NCBI GenBank assembly: GCA_964556705.1
Contig: CAZKXX010000117.1
Coordinates: 1-10,768 of the forward strand
Length of the DNA stretch: 10,768 nucleotides
From: CAZKXX01 sp964556705
GTDB lineage: Bacteria > Acidobacteriota > Terriglobia > UBA7540
Reading direction: 5' to 3'
Shown here: one piece after another, positions 1 through 5,928 of the stretch
Layout: each line of letters opens with the position of its first letter
Numbering within the stretch: the stretch's first letter is position 1
Position numbers and translations under genes: made by a program
The notes under the pieces: generated by a model
Seen by the model: the letters and a program-made list of their open reading frames with translations, nothing else
Told to the model about the DNA's origin: nothing
Database searches by the model: none

Positions 1-460
1 CGATGGCGCGGCCCGTGGCGCGCGCCACGCCTTCGTAGATTCTCCAGCCGGGCGGGCGATACATGGCAAACCGGAACGTGTCGTTGACGTAGAGGTTCCC
101 TTCCAGGCGCTCCGTGATTTGAGCCGGCGGCGGCTCTTGCAGCGGGCGGCTGGCCGGAGGCGGTGGCGTCGCCACGGGGGCGGGCCGCGCGGCAGGGGAA
201 GCGGCTCGCGGCTTCTCTTCGCGCGGCGCGGCGGCAGGCTTGGCGTCGCCGGGGCCGAAGCGGATGGTCTCCACCTTGTCGCGGCGAATCAGCGCGAAGC
301 CAAATTCCGTTTCGACCTTGAACATGTCGCCTTCGTAGCCGACGATCGTGCCGACGACCTTCTCGCCGCTCTTGAGAATCAATTCCTCCCCCTGCGCCGA
401 CGGCGCCGCGAGCGCCGCGGCCAGCAAGGCTGCCGCCAAGGAGGAATGAATTCTCGACAT
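1..460 (-). CDS. Secreted protein with SH3-like and PsbP-like regions (partial, C-terminus off the left edge)
   Basis: The frame is open from the ATG at 460 to the window edge, giving 153 residues without a stop. Residues 1-23 form a signal peptide (MSRIHSS, then an Ala/Leu core ending APSAQG), so the product is exported. Residues 26-68 form a small beta-rich region (ELILKSGEKVVG to DKVETIRFG) resembling SH3/LSm-like modules. Residues 71-115 are a Pro/Ala-rich linker. From residue 118 a second domain begins (YVNDTFRFAMYRPPGWRIYEG) whose F-x-x-x-x-P-x-GW pattern recalls PsbP/Mog1-type domains; that link is inference. The start is fixed by the signal peptide and by a GAGG ribosome site that overlaps the stop codon of lexA, 9 bases before the ATG. 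The gap to lexA is only 11 bases, so the two are probably co-transcribed and this gene may be SOS-controlled. Its function is unknown. Confidence in a real secreted protein is high. Confidence 0.8.
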   Translation of the reverse strand, partial: MSRIHSSLAAALLAAALAAPSAQGEELILKSGEKVVGTIVGYEGDMFKVETEFGFALIRRDKVETIRFGPGDAKPAAAPREEKPRAASPAARPAPVATPPPPASRPLQEPPPAQITERLEGNLYVNDTFRFAMYRPPGWRIYEGVARATGRAI

Positions 461-471
461 CGCCCCGGACC

Positions 472-1152
472 TCAATACTTTCTCAGCACGCCGATGACGC
501 GCCCCTGAATCTTCACCTCGCGCGCCGGCAGGATGATGGGGTCCATCTGCGCGTTCGCCGGCTGGAGGCGCACCTTGCCGTTCGCTTCGCGGAAAAAGCG
601 TTTGAGCGTGGCGTCCGTGCCTCCGGTCAACGCCACAACGATTTCTCCGTTGTGCGCCGTTTCGGTCCCCTCGACGAGGATGTAATCGCCGTCACAGATG
701 TGGTCGTCCACCATCGATTCGCCCTTCACCCGCAGGACGTAAATGTTGCTCTTGCCGCGCGTGATGTCTCCGAGTGAGAGCGTTTCCGGATTGGGGATCG
801 CTTCGACCGGCCGTCCCGCGGCGATTCGACCGAGCAGAGGAAACTCCGGCTCAGGCGGCGCCGCAGCGCGCGACCCGCGTCCGGCCGCCGCCTTCGCCGC
901 CAGGCCGCGGACCGCTGTTTTCGCAAACGGCACGCTGCCCGGAACCGCCACCACTTCGATCGAACGCCCGCGGTTGTAACCGCGCCGGATGAAGCCCTTC
1001 TTCTCGAGCGTCTCCAGGTGTTTGTGCACCGTGGCGAGCGAAGAGAGGTTGAGCGCCTCGCCGATCTCTTCGAAACTCGGTGAATAGCCCTTGCGATTGA
1101 TGAAGTCCACGAGATGATCGAGAACTTGCTTCTGACGACGTGTCAGTGCCAT
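472..1152 (-). CDS. lexA: LexA, SOS response repressor and self-cleaving protease (S24 family)
   Basis: LexA represses DNA-damage genes and inactivates itself when RecA filaments stimulate autocleavage. The 226-residue product has the complete architecture. The N-terminal winged helix (1-66) starts MALTRRQKQVLDHL, with recognition-helix region SSLATVHKHLETL (38-50). A long Ala/Arg/Pro-rich linker spans about 70-104. The S24 peptidase domain has the scissile Ala112-Gly113 in GRIAAGRP, nucleophile Ser146 in KGESM, and general-base Lys184 in ATLKRF. The frame stays open upstream to 1371, but the start at 1152 is preferred: LexA proteins begin at this MxLTxRQ motif, and GGAGAAGG sits immediately upstream. 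An alternative ATG at 1179 would add nine residues and has GGGAGGG before it. The linker is longer than in E. coli LexA (about 202 residues). A promoter with a direct-repeat spacer lies about 70 bases upstream, fitting autoregulation. Confidence 0.96.
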   Translation of the reverse strand: MALTRRQKQVLDHLVDFINRKGYSPSFEEIGEALNLSSLATVHKHLETLEKKGFIRRGYNRGRSIEVVAVPGSVPFAKTAVRGLAAKAAAGRGSRAAAPPEPEFPLLGRIAAGRPVEAIPNPETLSLGDITRGKSNIYVLRVKGESMVDDHICDGDYILVEGTETAHNGEIVVALTGGTDATLKRFFREANGKVRLQPANAQMDPIILPAREVKIQGRVIGVLRKY

Positions 1153-1219
1153 CGCCTTCTCCACGCCGTCCGGTACCATGGGACGGCGCCCTCCCGGAGC
1201 AAGATTTGAGTCGCAGACA

Positions 1220-1248
1220 ATTCTTGGCGAATAAAAGGCGAAAGTCAA
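1220..1248 (-). promoter_or_regulatory. Predicted lexA promoter whose spacer is a TTCGCC direct repeat (candidate LexA operator)
   Basis: Read on the minus strand, a -35 box TTGACT (1248-1243, five of six consensus bases) and a -10 box AAGAAT (1225-1220, four of six) are separated by exactly 17 bases. The spacer is TTCGCC-TTTTA-TTCGCC (1242-1226), a perfect hexamer direct repeat with an 11-base period, placing both half-sites on the same face of the helix. Transcription would start near 1213, about 60 bases before the lexA ATG. LexA usually binds its own promoter. Direct-repeat boxes of the same register (GTTC-N7-GTTC) are known in Alphaproteobacteria, and this one can be written TTCG-N7-TTCG. 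That LexA binds here is inference. Confidence 0.6.
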
Positions 1249-1300
1249 GAGGAAAATGGAACCCTCGTAGCGTCGGCCTCCGACAGCGAGTGAAGTTGAG

Positions 1301-2086
1301 TCACCCTGTACTCGAGCCCGGCATATGCACTCCCGCGGGTCGGCCCGTTGATTGGCGCGACCGTTTGGCACTGCCGCATCCTGGAAAAGCTGGGCGGGGC
1401 GGCGGCCCCAGAGCGCGTCTGAGGACTTCGGCGCGAAGCTGGCGTGCCTGCTCGGTCGTAAATAACAAGCGCCCTTCGCGTAAGTATTTCATCTGAGGTC
1501 CACGCCACTCAGCCTGCATCACCCCGACGCGCGCGTGCGAAGACGAATTGAGCAGCATGTGGCCGATCTCATGCGCCATCGCATGGCCCAGAATCCGGCC
1601 TGCGGAGACACGCTCCCCTTGAGCCAGCTCTTCGACGCGGTGGTAGAAAACATATCCGATGTCGCCGCGTTTGTTCCCGCCGGGAAGAATCGAAAGGCCG
1701 AGTGAAATCTCTCGCGGAGCCAGACGCACGCCCATTTCCCGAGGGATGATATTCAGCGTGATTCTGACCTCATCCCCGCGCCTCAAATCAGCCGGGGCTG
1801 TTTCGAGGTCAGCGGGCTTGCGCCACAAGCTCTCGACACCCGCCAGCAGCAGAATCCTGGAAGCGACCGCCCTGCCTTCCTCCATGGTGCGGCCGGGCGC
1901 CTGCGCAAGGTTGTTGGTTATCACCGTGATCCTGGGACGACTCTCACTCTCGGCAGCAAGGGCCCCTCCGCCAAAAACCGTCAGGCCCATTATGAGGAAA
2001 CCCAACAAGGCCGGAATCGCCGGCCTCGACGGACTTTGCTTCCGCCACCCACGCCTATTCTCGAATCCCTGCTCCCTGACTTCCAT
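1301..2086 (-). CDS. Membrane-anchored or secreted HExxH metalloprotease-like protein
   Basis: The 261-residue product has a basic N-terminus and then a hydrophobic stretch (about 23-45, IPALLGFLIMGLTVFGGGALA), a signal peptide or anchor, so the rest lies outside the cytoplasm. The conserved centre contains a zinc-site signature HEIGH (172-176) within GHAMAHEIGHMLL, a further His184 and a Met-turn-like VGVMQAEW (187-194). His184 is eight residues after His176, so this is not the metzincin spacing (HExxHxxGxxH). It resembles a family of small secreted HExxH proteins frequent in Acidobacteriota, recalled rather than searched. Residues after about 228 are a Pro/Arg/Gly-rich tail without visible conservation. 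The start is supported by a strong AGGAGGTG ribosome site. It lies 148 bases upstream of lexA on the same strand, but lexA has its own promoter, and it is divergent from the regulator gene at 2305. Its substrate is unknown and activity is unproven. Confidence 0.8.
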   Translation of the reverse strand: MEVREQGFENRRGWRKQSPSRPAIPALLGFLIMGLTVFGGGALAAESESRPRITVITNNLAQAPGRTMEEGRAVASRILLLAGVESLWRKPADLETAPADLRRGDEVRITLNIIPREMGVRLAPREISLGLSILPGGNKRGDIGYVFYHRVEELAQGERVSAGRILGHAMAHEIGHMLLNSSSHARVGVMQAEWRGPQMKYLREGRLLFTTEQARQLRAEVLRRALGPPPRPAFPGCGSAKRSRQSTGRPAGVHMPGSSTG

Positions 2087-2250
2087 GCCCCACCTCCTGC
2101 GGCGAGATGGGGCCGACTGTTTGTCAGGGGAGTAAGTACCTCAATGCAGCGGCGCGTACCGCCGAGTCACCTGAAATCAAACGGGGTTACACAAGGTACG
2201 CGATTGATTCTTCGGCTGTTACGGGAACGCCAGGAGCGAAGGGTAAAGCG

Positions 2251-2279
2251 TTGTGAGGGCTCTGGCGGCGTGCTAGACT
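2251..2279 (+). promoter_or_regulatory. Predicted promoter of the winged-helix/TPR regulator gene
   Basis: TTGTGA (2251-2256, four of six -35 bases) and TAGACT (2274-2279, four of six -10 bases) are separated by 17 bases. TGC directly before the -10 gives an extended -10 (TGn). The expected start of transcription is near 2286, leaving a leader of about 19 bases before the ATG at 2305. No good Shine-Dalgarno sequence is visible in that leader (GGGACGG about 8 bases before the ATG is weak). Confidence 0.45.
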
Positions 2280-2301
2280 CACCGTCACAGGGACGGTCAG
2301 T
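2277..2301. promoter_or_regulatory. Inverted repeat at the predicted transcription start (possible operator)
   Basis: Two 10-base arms, ACTCACCGTC (2277-2286) and GACGGTCAGT (2292-2301), are complementary at nine of ten positions around a 5-base centre. The repeat overlaps the -10 box and the predicted +1 and ends three bases before the ATG of the regulator gene. A dimeric repressor, possibly the encoded winged-helix protein itself, could bind here. Alternatively the stem in RNA could hide the start codon. Confidence 0.4.
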
Positions 2302-2304
2302 CCG

Positions 2305-4161
2305 ATGTCCACCCCTAACCGAGCGGCTGATATTGTCCGCTTCGAGGGCCTGGAAGTTGACCTGCGCGCCGGAGAGCTTCTCCGGAACGGCGAGAAGATC
2401 AAGCTGCAGGAACAGCCGCTGCGAATCCTCAGGATGCTGCTCGAGCGGCCGGGCGAAGTCGTCACGCGCGAGGAAATCCGACAAAAGCTCTGGCCCACGG
2501 ACACCTTCGTCGAGTTCGACCACAGCATCAACGCGGCGATCCAGCGGCTGCGCCATGCGCTGGGGGATTCCGCCGAGCATCCGCGTTACGTCGAGACGCT
2601 GGCGCGCCGGGGATACCGGTTCATCTGCCCTGTAGCGGGGATCCCGACAGGTCGGGACGAGTCGTCCCCATCGCCGACGGAAACGGCGGTCAGCGACCGC
2701 AGGCCGCGGCGCGTCGCCCTTGCGGCGGGGATCATTGTGGCGACCGCCGCTGCCGCGATTGCCCTCAACCTCGCCGGCTTGCGCGAACGGTTGTTTCCTC
2801 GCCCCGCGCCAACGATTCGTTCCATCGCCGTCCTGCCGCTCGAGAACCTCTCCGGCGATCCGGAGCAGGAATACTTTTCCGACGGCATGACCGACGCGCT
2901 GATCGCGGAGCTAGGCCAAATCGGTTCGCTGCGCGTGATCTCGCGAACCTCGGTAATGCAATACAAAGGGGCCAAGAGGCCGCTGCCGCAGATTGCCAAA
3001 GAGCTGAACGTGGACGCGCTGATCGAAGGGTCCGTGCTCCGCTCTGGGGATCGTGTTCGCGTCACCGCGCAGTTGATTGGCGCGGTGCCAGAACGCCATT
3101 TATGGGCGCGAAACTACGAGCGCGAGTTGCGCGACGTATTGAGCTTGCAGGGCGAAGTGGCTCGCGCCATCGCCGATGAGGTTAAGGCGAAGCTCACGCC
3201 TGATGTTGCGGCGCGCCTCGCCCGCGCCCGCCCCGTCAATCCCGAAGCCCATGAGCTTTACCTGAAGGGCATGAACTCCATGGACCGACAAGATTATGAC
3301 GGAGCTATCGAGTACTTCAAACAGGCGATCAACCGGGACAGCCACTTCGCGCGGGCCTACGTTGGCTTGGCCGACTGCTATCTAGGGCTTGCTGACTTCG
3401 TCCGCGTTCCCGCTGCGGAGGCATCCGCAAAAGCGAAAGTGGCAGCGCGCAAGGCTGTAGAACTCGAAGAGAGCCTCGATCAAGCCCATGTCGCGCTCGC
3501 TTGGGCACACCTGTATGCCGATTTCGACTGGGCAGGGGCCGAGCGCGAGTTCAAGCGCGCCCTGGAACTTAATCCGAATTCCCCGGTCGCTCACAATGGG
3601 TACAGCGTGTATCTCACTTTCGTGGGGCGTGGTGAAGAAGCTCTCCCGCACGCCAAGCGCGCGCAAGAAATCAATCCGCTCGCAAAGGGCTGGTATTTCC
3701 TGCTGGGCTGGATCCATTACTTCAACCGGGATTACGACAAGGCGCTTGAGCAATATCAACAGGAGCCCGATCCCCTGTGGAACTTGCCTTTCTTCCTCGC
3801 GTGGACTCTCCGGGAAAAAGGTATGTACCAGGAAGCCATAACAGAGTTTAAAAAAGCACAAGATGACCCCAGAGTGTGGGGCCACTTGGGCAACGCTTAC
3901 GCGCGCGCGGGGAACAAGGCCGAAGCCCAGAAGCTTCTTAACAAGCTGATTGAAAGCTCGAAACAAAAGCTCGGCACTTGGGAAGTAGCGCTCGTCTACG
4001 CGGGTCTCGGCGAAAAAGATCGGGCCTTCGAATGGCTGGAAAGAGCATACCACGTTCGGGACAAAGGGATGCTCTGGCTCAAGGTTGACCCTCCCCTCGA
4101 TCCACTTCGTTCCGACCCGCGCTTCGAGGACCTGCTGCGCCGGATGAATTTTCCGGAGTAG
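2305..4161 (+). CDS. CadC-like membrane-anchored winged-helix regulator with TolB/FlgO-like domain and TPRs
   Basis: This 618-residue protein combines DNA binding with a periplasmic or extracytoplasmic sensor. Residues 9-110 are an OmpR/PhoB-type winged helix (VRFEGLEVDLRAGELLRNG, LQEQPLRILRMLLERPGEVVTREEI, ending YVETLARRGYRFICPV). A variable linker (111-135) is followed by one membrane segment (about 136-158, RVALAAGIIVATAAAAIAL). Residues 171-300 match the TolB-N/FlgO-like module found in adenylate cyclase-type TPR proteins (SIAVLPLENLSGDPEQEYFSDG, LRVISRTS, ALIEGSVLRSGDRVRV). Residues about 313-590 are tetratricopeptide repeats (EAHELYLKGM, YDGAIEYFKQAI, AEREFKRALELNP, YDKALEQYQQ, YQEAITEFKKA). 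There is no receiver domain, so it is not a classical response regulator; signalling would pass through the membrane as in CadC. This arrangement is very common in Acidobacteriota. It is divergent from the HExxH gene, a possible target. Its ligand and regulon are unknown. Confidence 0.9.
   Translation: MSTPNRAADIVRFEGLEVDLRAGELLRNGEKIKLQEQPLRILRMLLERPGEVVTREEIRQKLWPTDTFVEFDHSINAAIQRLRHALGDSAEHPRYVETLARRGYRFICPVAGIPTGRDESSPSPTETAVSDRRPRRVALAAGIIVATAAAAIALNLAGLRERLFPRPAPTIRSIAVLPLENLSGDPEQEYFSDGMTDALIAELGQIGSLRVISRTSVMQYKGAKRPLPQIAKELNVDALIEGSVLRSGDRVRVTAQLIGAVPERHLWARNYERELRDVLSLQGEVARAIADEVKAKLTPDVAARLARARPVNPEAHELYLKGMNSMDRQDYDGAIEYFKQAINRDSHFARAYVGLADCYLGLADFVRVPAAEASAKAKVAARKAVELEESLDQAHVALAWAHLYADFDWAGAEREFKRALELNPNSPVAHNGYSVYLTFVGRGEEALPHAKRAQEINPLAKGWYFLLGWIHYFNRDYDKALEQYQQEPDPLWNLPFFLAWTLREKGMYQEAITEFKKAQDDPRVWGHLGNAYARAGNKAEAQKLLNKLIESSKQKLGTWEVALVYAGLGEKDRAFEWLERAYHVRDKGMLWLKVDPPLDPLRSDPRFEDLLRRMNFPE
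2642..2668. repeat. Two overlapping palindromes inside the regulator's linker codons
   Basis: TCCCGAC-AG-GTCGGGA (2642-2657) and GGGACGA-G-TCGTCCC (2654-2668) are both perfect inverted repeats with 7-base arms. They share four bases and can form mutually exclusive hairpins. They encode about residues 113-121 in the unconserved linker between the DNA-binding domain and the membrane segment. Short palindromes inserted in linkers are typical of REP-like elements; whether this one is dispersed cannot be judged here. Confidence 0.55.
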
Positions 4162-4209
4162 TCCCTGGTCATTTGTCCTTCGTCCTTTGTCCTCAGTCCG
4201 TGGTCCGTC
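4161..4209 (+). repeat. Heptamer tandem repeat, GTCCNNN family (7 units)
   Basis: Seven consecutive 7-base units run without a gap. Six begin with GTCC (for example GTCCTTT, GTCCGTG) and one begins with GTCA. The first base of the array is the last base of the regulator gene's stop codon, so the array starts exactly where coding ends. The same family recurs in reverse orientation at 8994-9028. Confidence 0.8.
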
Positions 4210-4212
4210 GCT

Positions 4213-4247
4213 TGGAAACTGGAAATCGCAAATTTGAGATTTGAGAC
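4213..4247 (+). repeat. Heptamer tandem repeat, TGGAAAC family (5 units)
   Basis: Five contiguous 7-base units follow the pattern T(G/T)GA(A/G)A(C/T), with one more diverged unit in the middle (TGGAAAC at 4213-4219, TTGAGAC at 4241-4247). AT content is higher than in the flanking genes. It is the same family as 8871-8941 and 9175-9202. Confidence 0.75.
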
Positions 4248-4266
4248 AGGCGCGTCGCTGCGGTCG

Positions 4267-4322
4267 TTTTTCACTTTTCGATTTTCAAGTTCGAGTTTCC
4301 AGTTTCGACTCTCGAATTTCCC
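4267..4322 (-). repeat. Heptamer tandem repeat, TGGAAAC family in reverse orientation (8 units)
   Basis: Eight contiguous 7-base units, read on the minus strand as variants of TGGAAAC and TCGAAAC, end 17 bases before the stop codon of pdhA. The unit pair at 4296-4306 (TTTCCAGTTTC) is the exact reverse complement of 4215-4225, so blocks 4213-4247 and 4267-4322 can form an imperfect hairpin with a long loop between two convergent genes. It could act as a weak bidirectional terminator, but no U-run typical of intrinsic termination follows. Confidence 0.75.
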
Positions 4323-4339
4323 GCCTGCCCGCCCGGCGC

Positions 4340-5401
4340 TCAGTCGTACACGTCGGTTTTCAGTTCGGTCGAAGGCGTTTCGAGACTCTCCTCCGCAAAC
4401 GCCACAGCGTCTTCGACGGCCTCGGAGCCCTTCTCCTCCAGGTCGTCAACTTCCCGTTCGGAGACGATTCCGAGTTCCCTGAGGGTTGAGGCCAGCAGGC
4501 TGATCGGGTCTCGAAGTTTCTGTTCTTCGACTTCCTTTTGCGTCCGGTAGTGGCCGTGTTCGGGGTCGGACATCGAGTGGCCGTAGAAGCGGTACGTCCG
4601 CGCCTCAATCAAGGTGGGGAGGCTCTTGTCGCGCGCCCGCTCGACCGCCTGGAGCGCTTCCTCGCGGACAGCGAGAACATCCATCCCGTCCACGATGCTG
4701 CGCTCCATCTGGTAGGCGCAGGCTTTGTGCGCGAGGTCGTAAAGCGCCGAGGCCCGCTCGACCGGAGTGCCCATCCCGTAACGGTTGTTTTCGCAGACGA
4801 ACACCACGGGCAGCTTCCACAGCGCGGCGAGATTCAACGCCTCATGGAAAGCGCTGATATTGACCGCGGCTTCGCCGAAGAAGCACACCGCGACGCGCGA
4901 ATCCTTGAGGTATTTGGCGGCGAAGGCCGCGCCGACGGCAATTGGGATCTGCTCGCCCACGACGGCGTAACCGCCGAGCAGGCCGTGCTCCTTGTCGAAA
5001 AGGTGCATCGAGCCCCCTTTGCCTTTCGAAAGCCCGCCGTCCTTTCCGTAAAGCTCCGCCATCACTTCGCCGGGGTCCACGCCGCGCGCCAGCGCATGCC
5101 CGTGGTCGCGGTAAGATGTGAAGATGTAGTCTTTCGGTGCCAGCGCCGAAATCGCCCCGACGGCCACGGCCTCCTGCCCGGCATAGAGGTGGCAGAATCC
5201 GCCGATCTTTCCTTTGCGGTAGAGGTCCGCCGTGCGCTCTTCGAAGCGGCGGATGAGCAGCATTTTCCCCAGCAGGGCGAGGAGGACCGCGCGGTCCGTC
5301 TGACGGGCGCGGTCTTTCATGGCGCGCGGCGGAGACGCTGCCGTCTCCTCACGCGGACTGGTAAGCGTGCTGCGATTCGAGGCGCCCCGGTCAGCCTTCA
5401 T
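4340..5401 (-). CDS. pdhA: Pyruvate dehydrogenase E1 component, alpha subunit
   Basis: The E1 alpha/beta heterotetramer uses thiamine diphosphate to decarboxylate pyruvate and transfer the acetyl group to the lipoyl domain of E2 in the cytoplasm. The 353-residue product has family landmarks: IRRFEERTADLYRKGKIGGFCHLYAGQEAVAVG (50-82, one run of landmarks), TSYRDHGHALARG (95-107), KGKGGSMHLF (126-135, the PDH rather than branched-chain type), HEALNLAALWKLPVVFVCENN (186-206) and the loop YGHSMSDP (273-280). The diphosphate/Mg motif is changed: canonical GDGxxN reads GEAAVN at 176-181, while Asn181 and the distal NN (205-206) remain. The start at 5401 has a G-rich site (GGGGGG, six bases upstream); Met28 at 5320 lacks one. 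Residues 1-28 are an unconserved extension. No E1 beta, E2 or E3 gene follows: downstream is a repeat-filled spacer and a convergent gene, so partners must be encoded elsewhere. Confidence 0.92.
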   Translation of the reverse strand: MKADRGASNRSTLTSPREETAASPPRAMKDRARQTDRAVLLALLGKMLLIRRFEERTADLYRKGKIGGFCHLYAGQEAVAVGAISALAPKDYIFTSYRDHGHALARGVDPGEVMAELYGKDGGLSKGKGGSMHLFDKEHGLLGGYAVVGEQIPIAVGAAFAAKYLKDSRVAVCFFGEAAVNISAFHEALNLAALWKLPVVFVCENNRYGMGTPVERASALYDLAHKACAYQMERSIVDGMDVLAVREEALQAVERARDKSLPTLIEARTYRFYGHSMSDPEHGHYRTQKEVEEQKLRDPISLLASTLRELGIVSEREVDDLEEKGSEAVEDAVAFAEESLETPSTELKTDVYD

Positions 5402-5928
5402 ATCATCCCCCCGGTCCGCCAGATGCAGAGATTTTCCGGATTCGCTGTCAGGGCGAGGGGGTGAAGCCGGCGGGAGCGTTCTCAGCGTTCAGCAGCGGCG
5501 CGTGTGCAGGAATAAGGTTCGGCAAACTCGGCGGCGGTCCGGAAATAACGAAACCCTCGCGCGTCGCCGAGACGCGAACGTTTCGATCGCCTTCCCCCAC
5601 TTCCCTGAGCCCCTTGGCGGCAAAGATAGGACCGCGCCTTCGGAAATGCAACGCATTTCTGGGTGCGCCGGAAAGATTGCTTGACGCATCCCGGAGTGGT
5701 ACCATGGGCTCGCTCAGGGTGAAACACGCTCCCAGGGAGAATTCCGGGGGCAACGAGATGGCTTAGGTTCAGCCGCCGAAATTCATTTTCCAGAGCTCAC
5801 GCTCACCTTCCTCGAAGAGTAGTCATCTCGAAGCGGACACAGGGCTCACGACGGGACAATCGAACGGGAACGGAGACGACGGGGCCGAGGGTTTGACCCC
5901 GGGCTGATTTTCCGGAAGGGGGGACTTC
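5402..5928. other. 527-base divergent spacer between pdhA and the korAB operon, no convincing gene
   Basis: Two overlapping reading frames of about 100 codons exist (5461-5766 plus, 5448-5753 minus), but neither shows a recognisable domain, a ribosome site or a plausible composition, so I do not call them. A perfect inverted repeat, GAAATGC-AAC-GCATTTC, lies at 5643-5659. The promoters of both flanking genes should lie here, yet no good -35/-10 pair was found; TTGACG at 5681 has no properly spaced -10 box. Bases 5912-5924 hold the purine-rich ribosome site of the oxidoreductase gene. Confidence 0.6.

Noticed and set aside
1153..1371. N-terminal extension of the lexA frame to an ATG at 1371
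   Set aside because: It would add 73 residues with no LexA similarity, run through the predicted promoter and overlap the 3' end of the HExxH gene. The start at 1152 has the family motif and a ribosome site.
4538..5464. 308-codon open frame on the plus strand opposite pdhA
   Set aside because: Antisense shadow; no motif or ribosome site, and the opposite strand encodes a clear E1 alpha.
1173..5707. GGTACCATGG present both upstream of lexA (1173-1182) and in the pdhA-korA spacer (5698-5707)
   Set aside because: The flanking bases differ completely and a 10-base match between two sites in 10 kb is weak evidence of a shared element.
5681..5709. TTGACG as a -35 box for the korA operon
   Set aside because: The only -10-like sequence (TACCAT) is 13 bases away, too close, and nothing suitable is at 16-18 bases.
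5448..5766. Two overlapping reading frames of about 100 codons in the pdhA-korA spacer
   Set aside because: No domain, no ribosome site, and they are on opposite strands of the same DNA; long chance frames are expected at this GC content.
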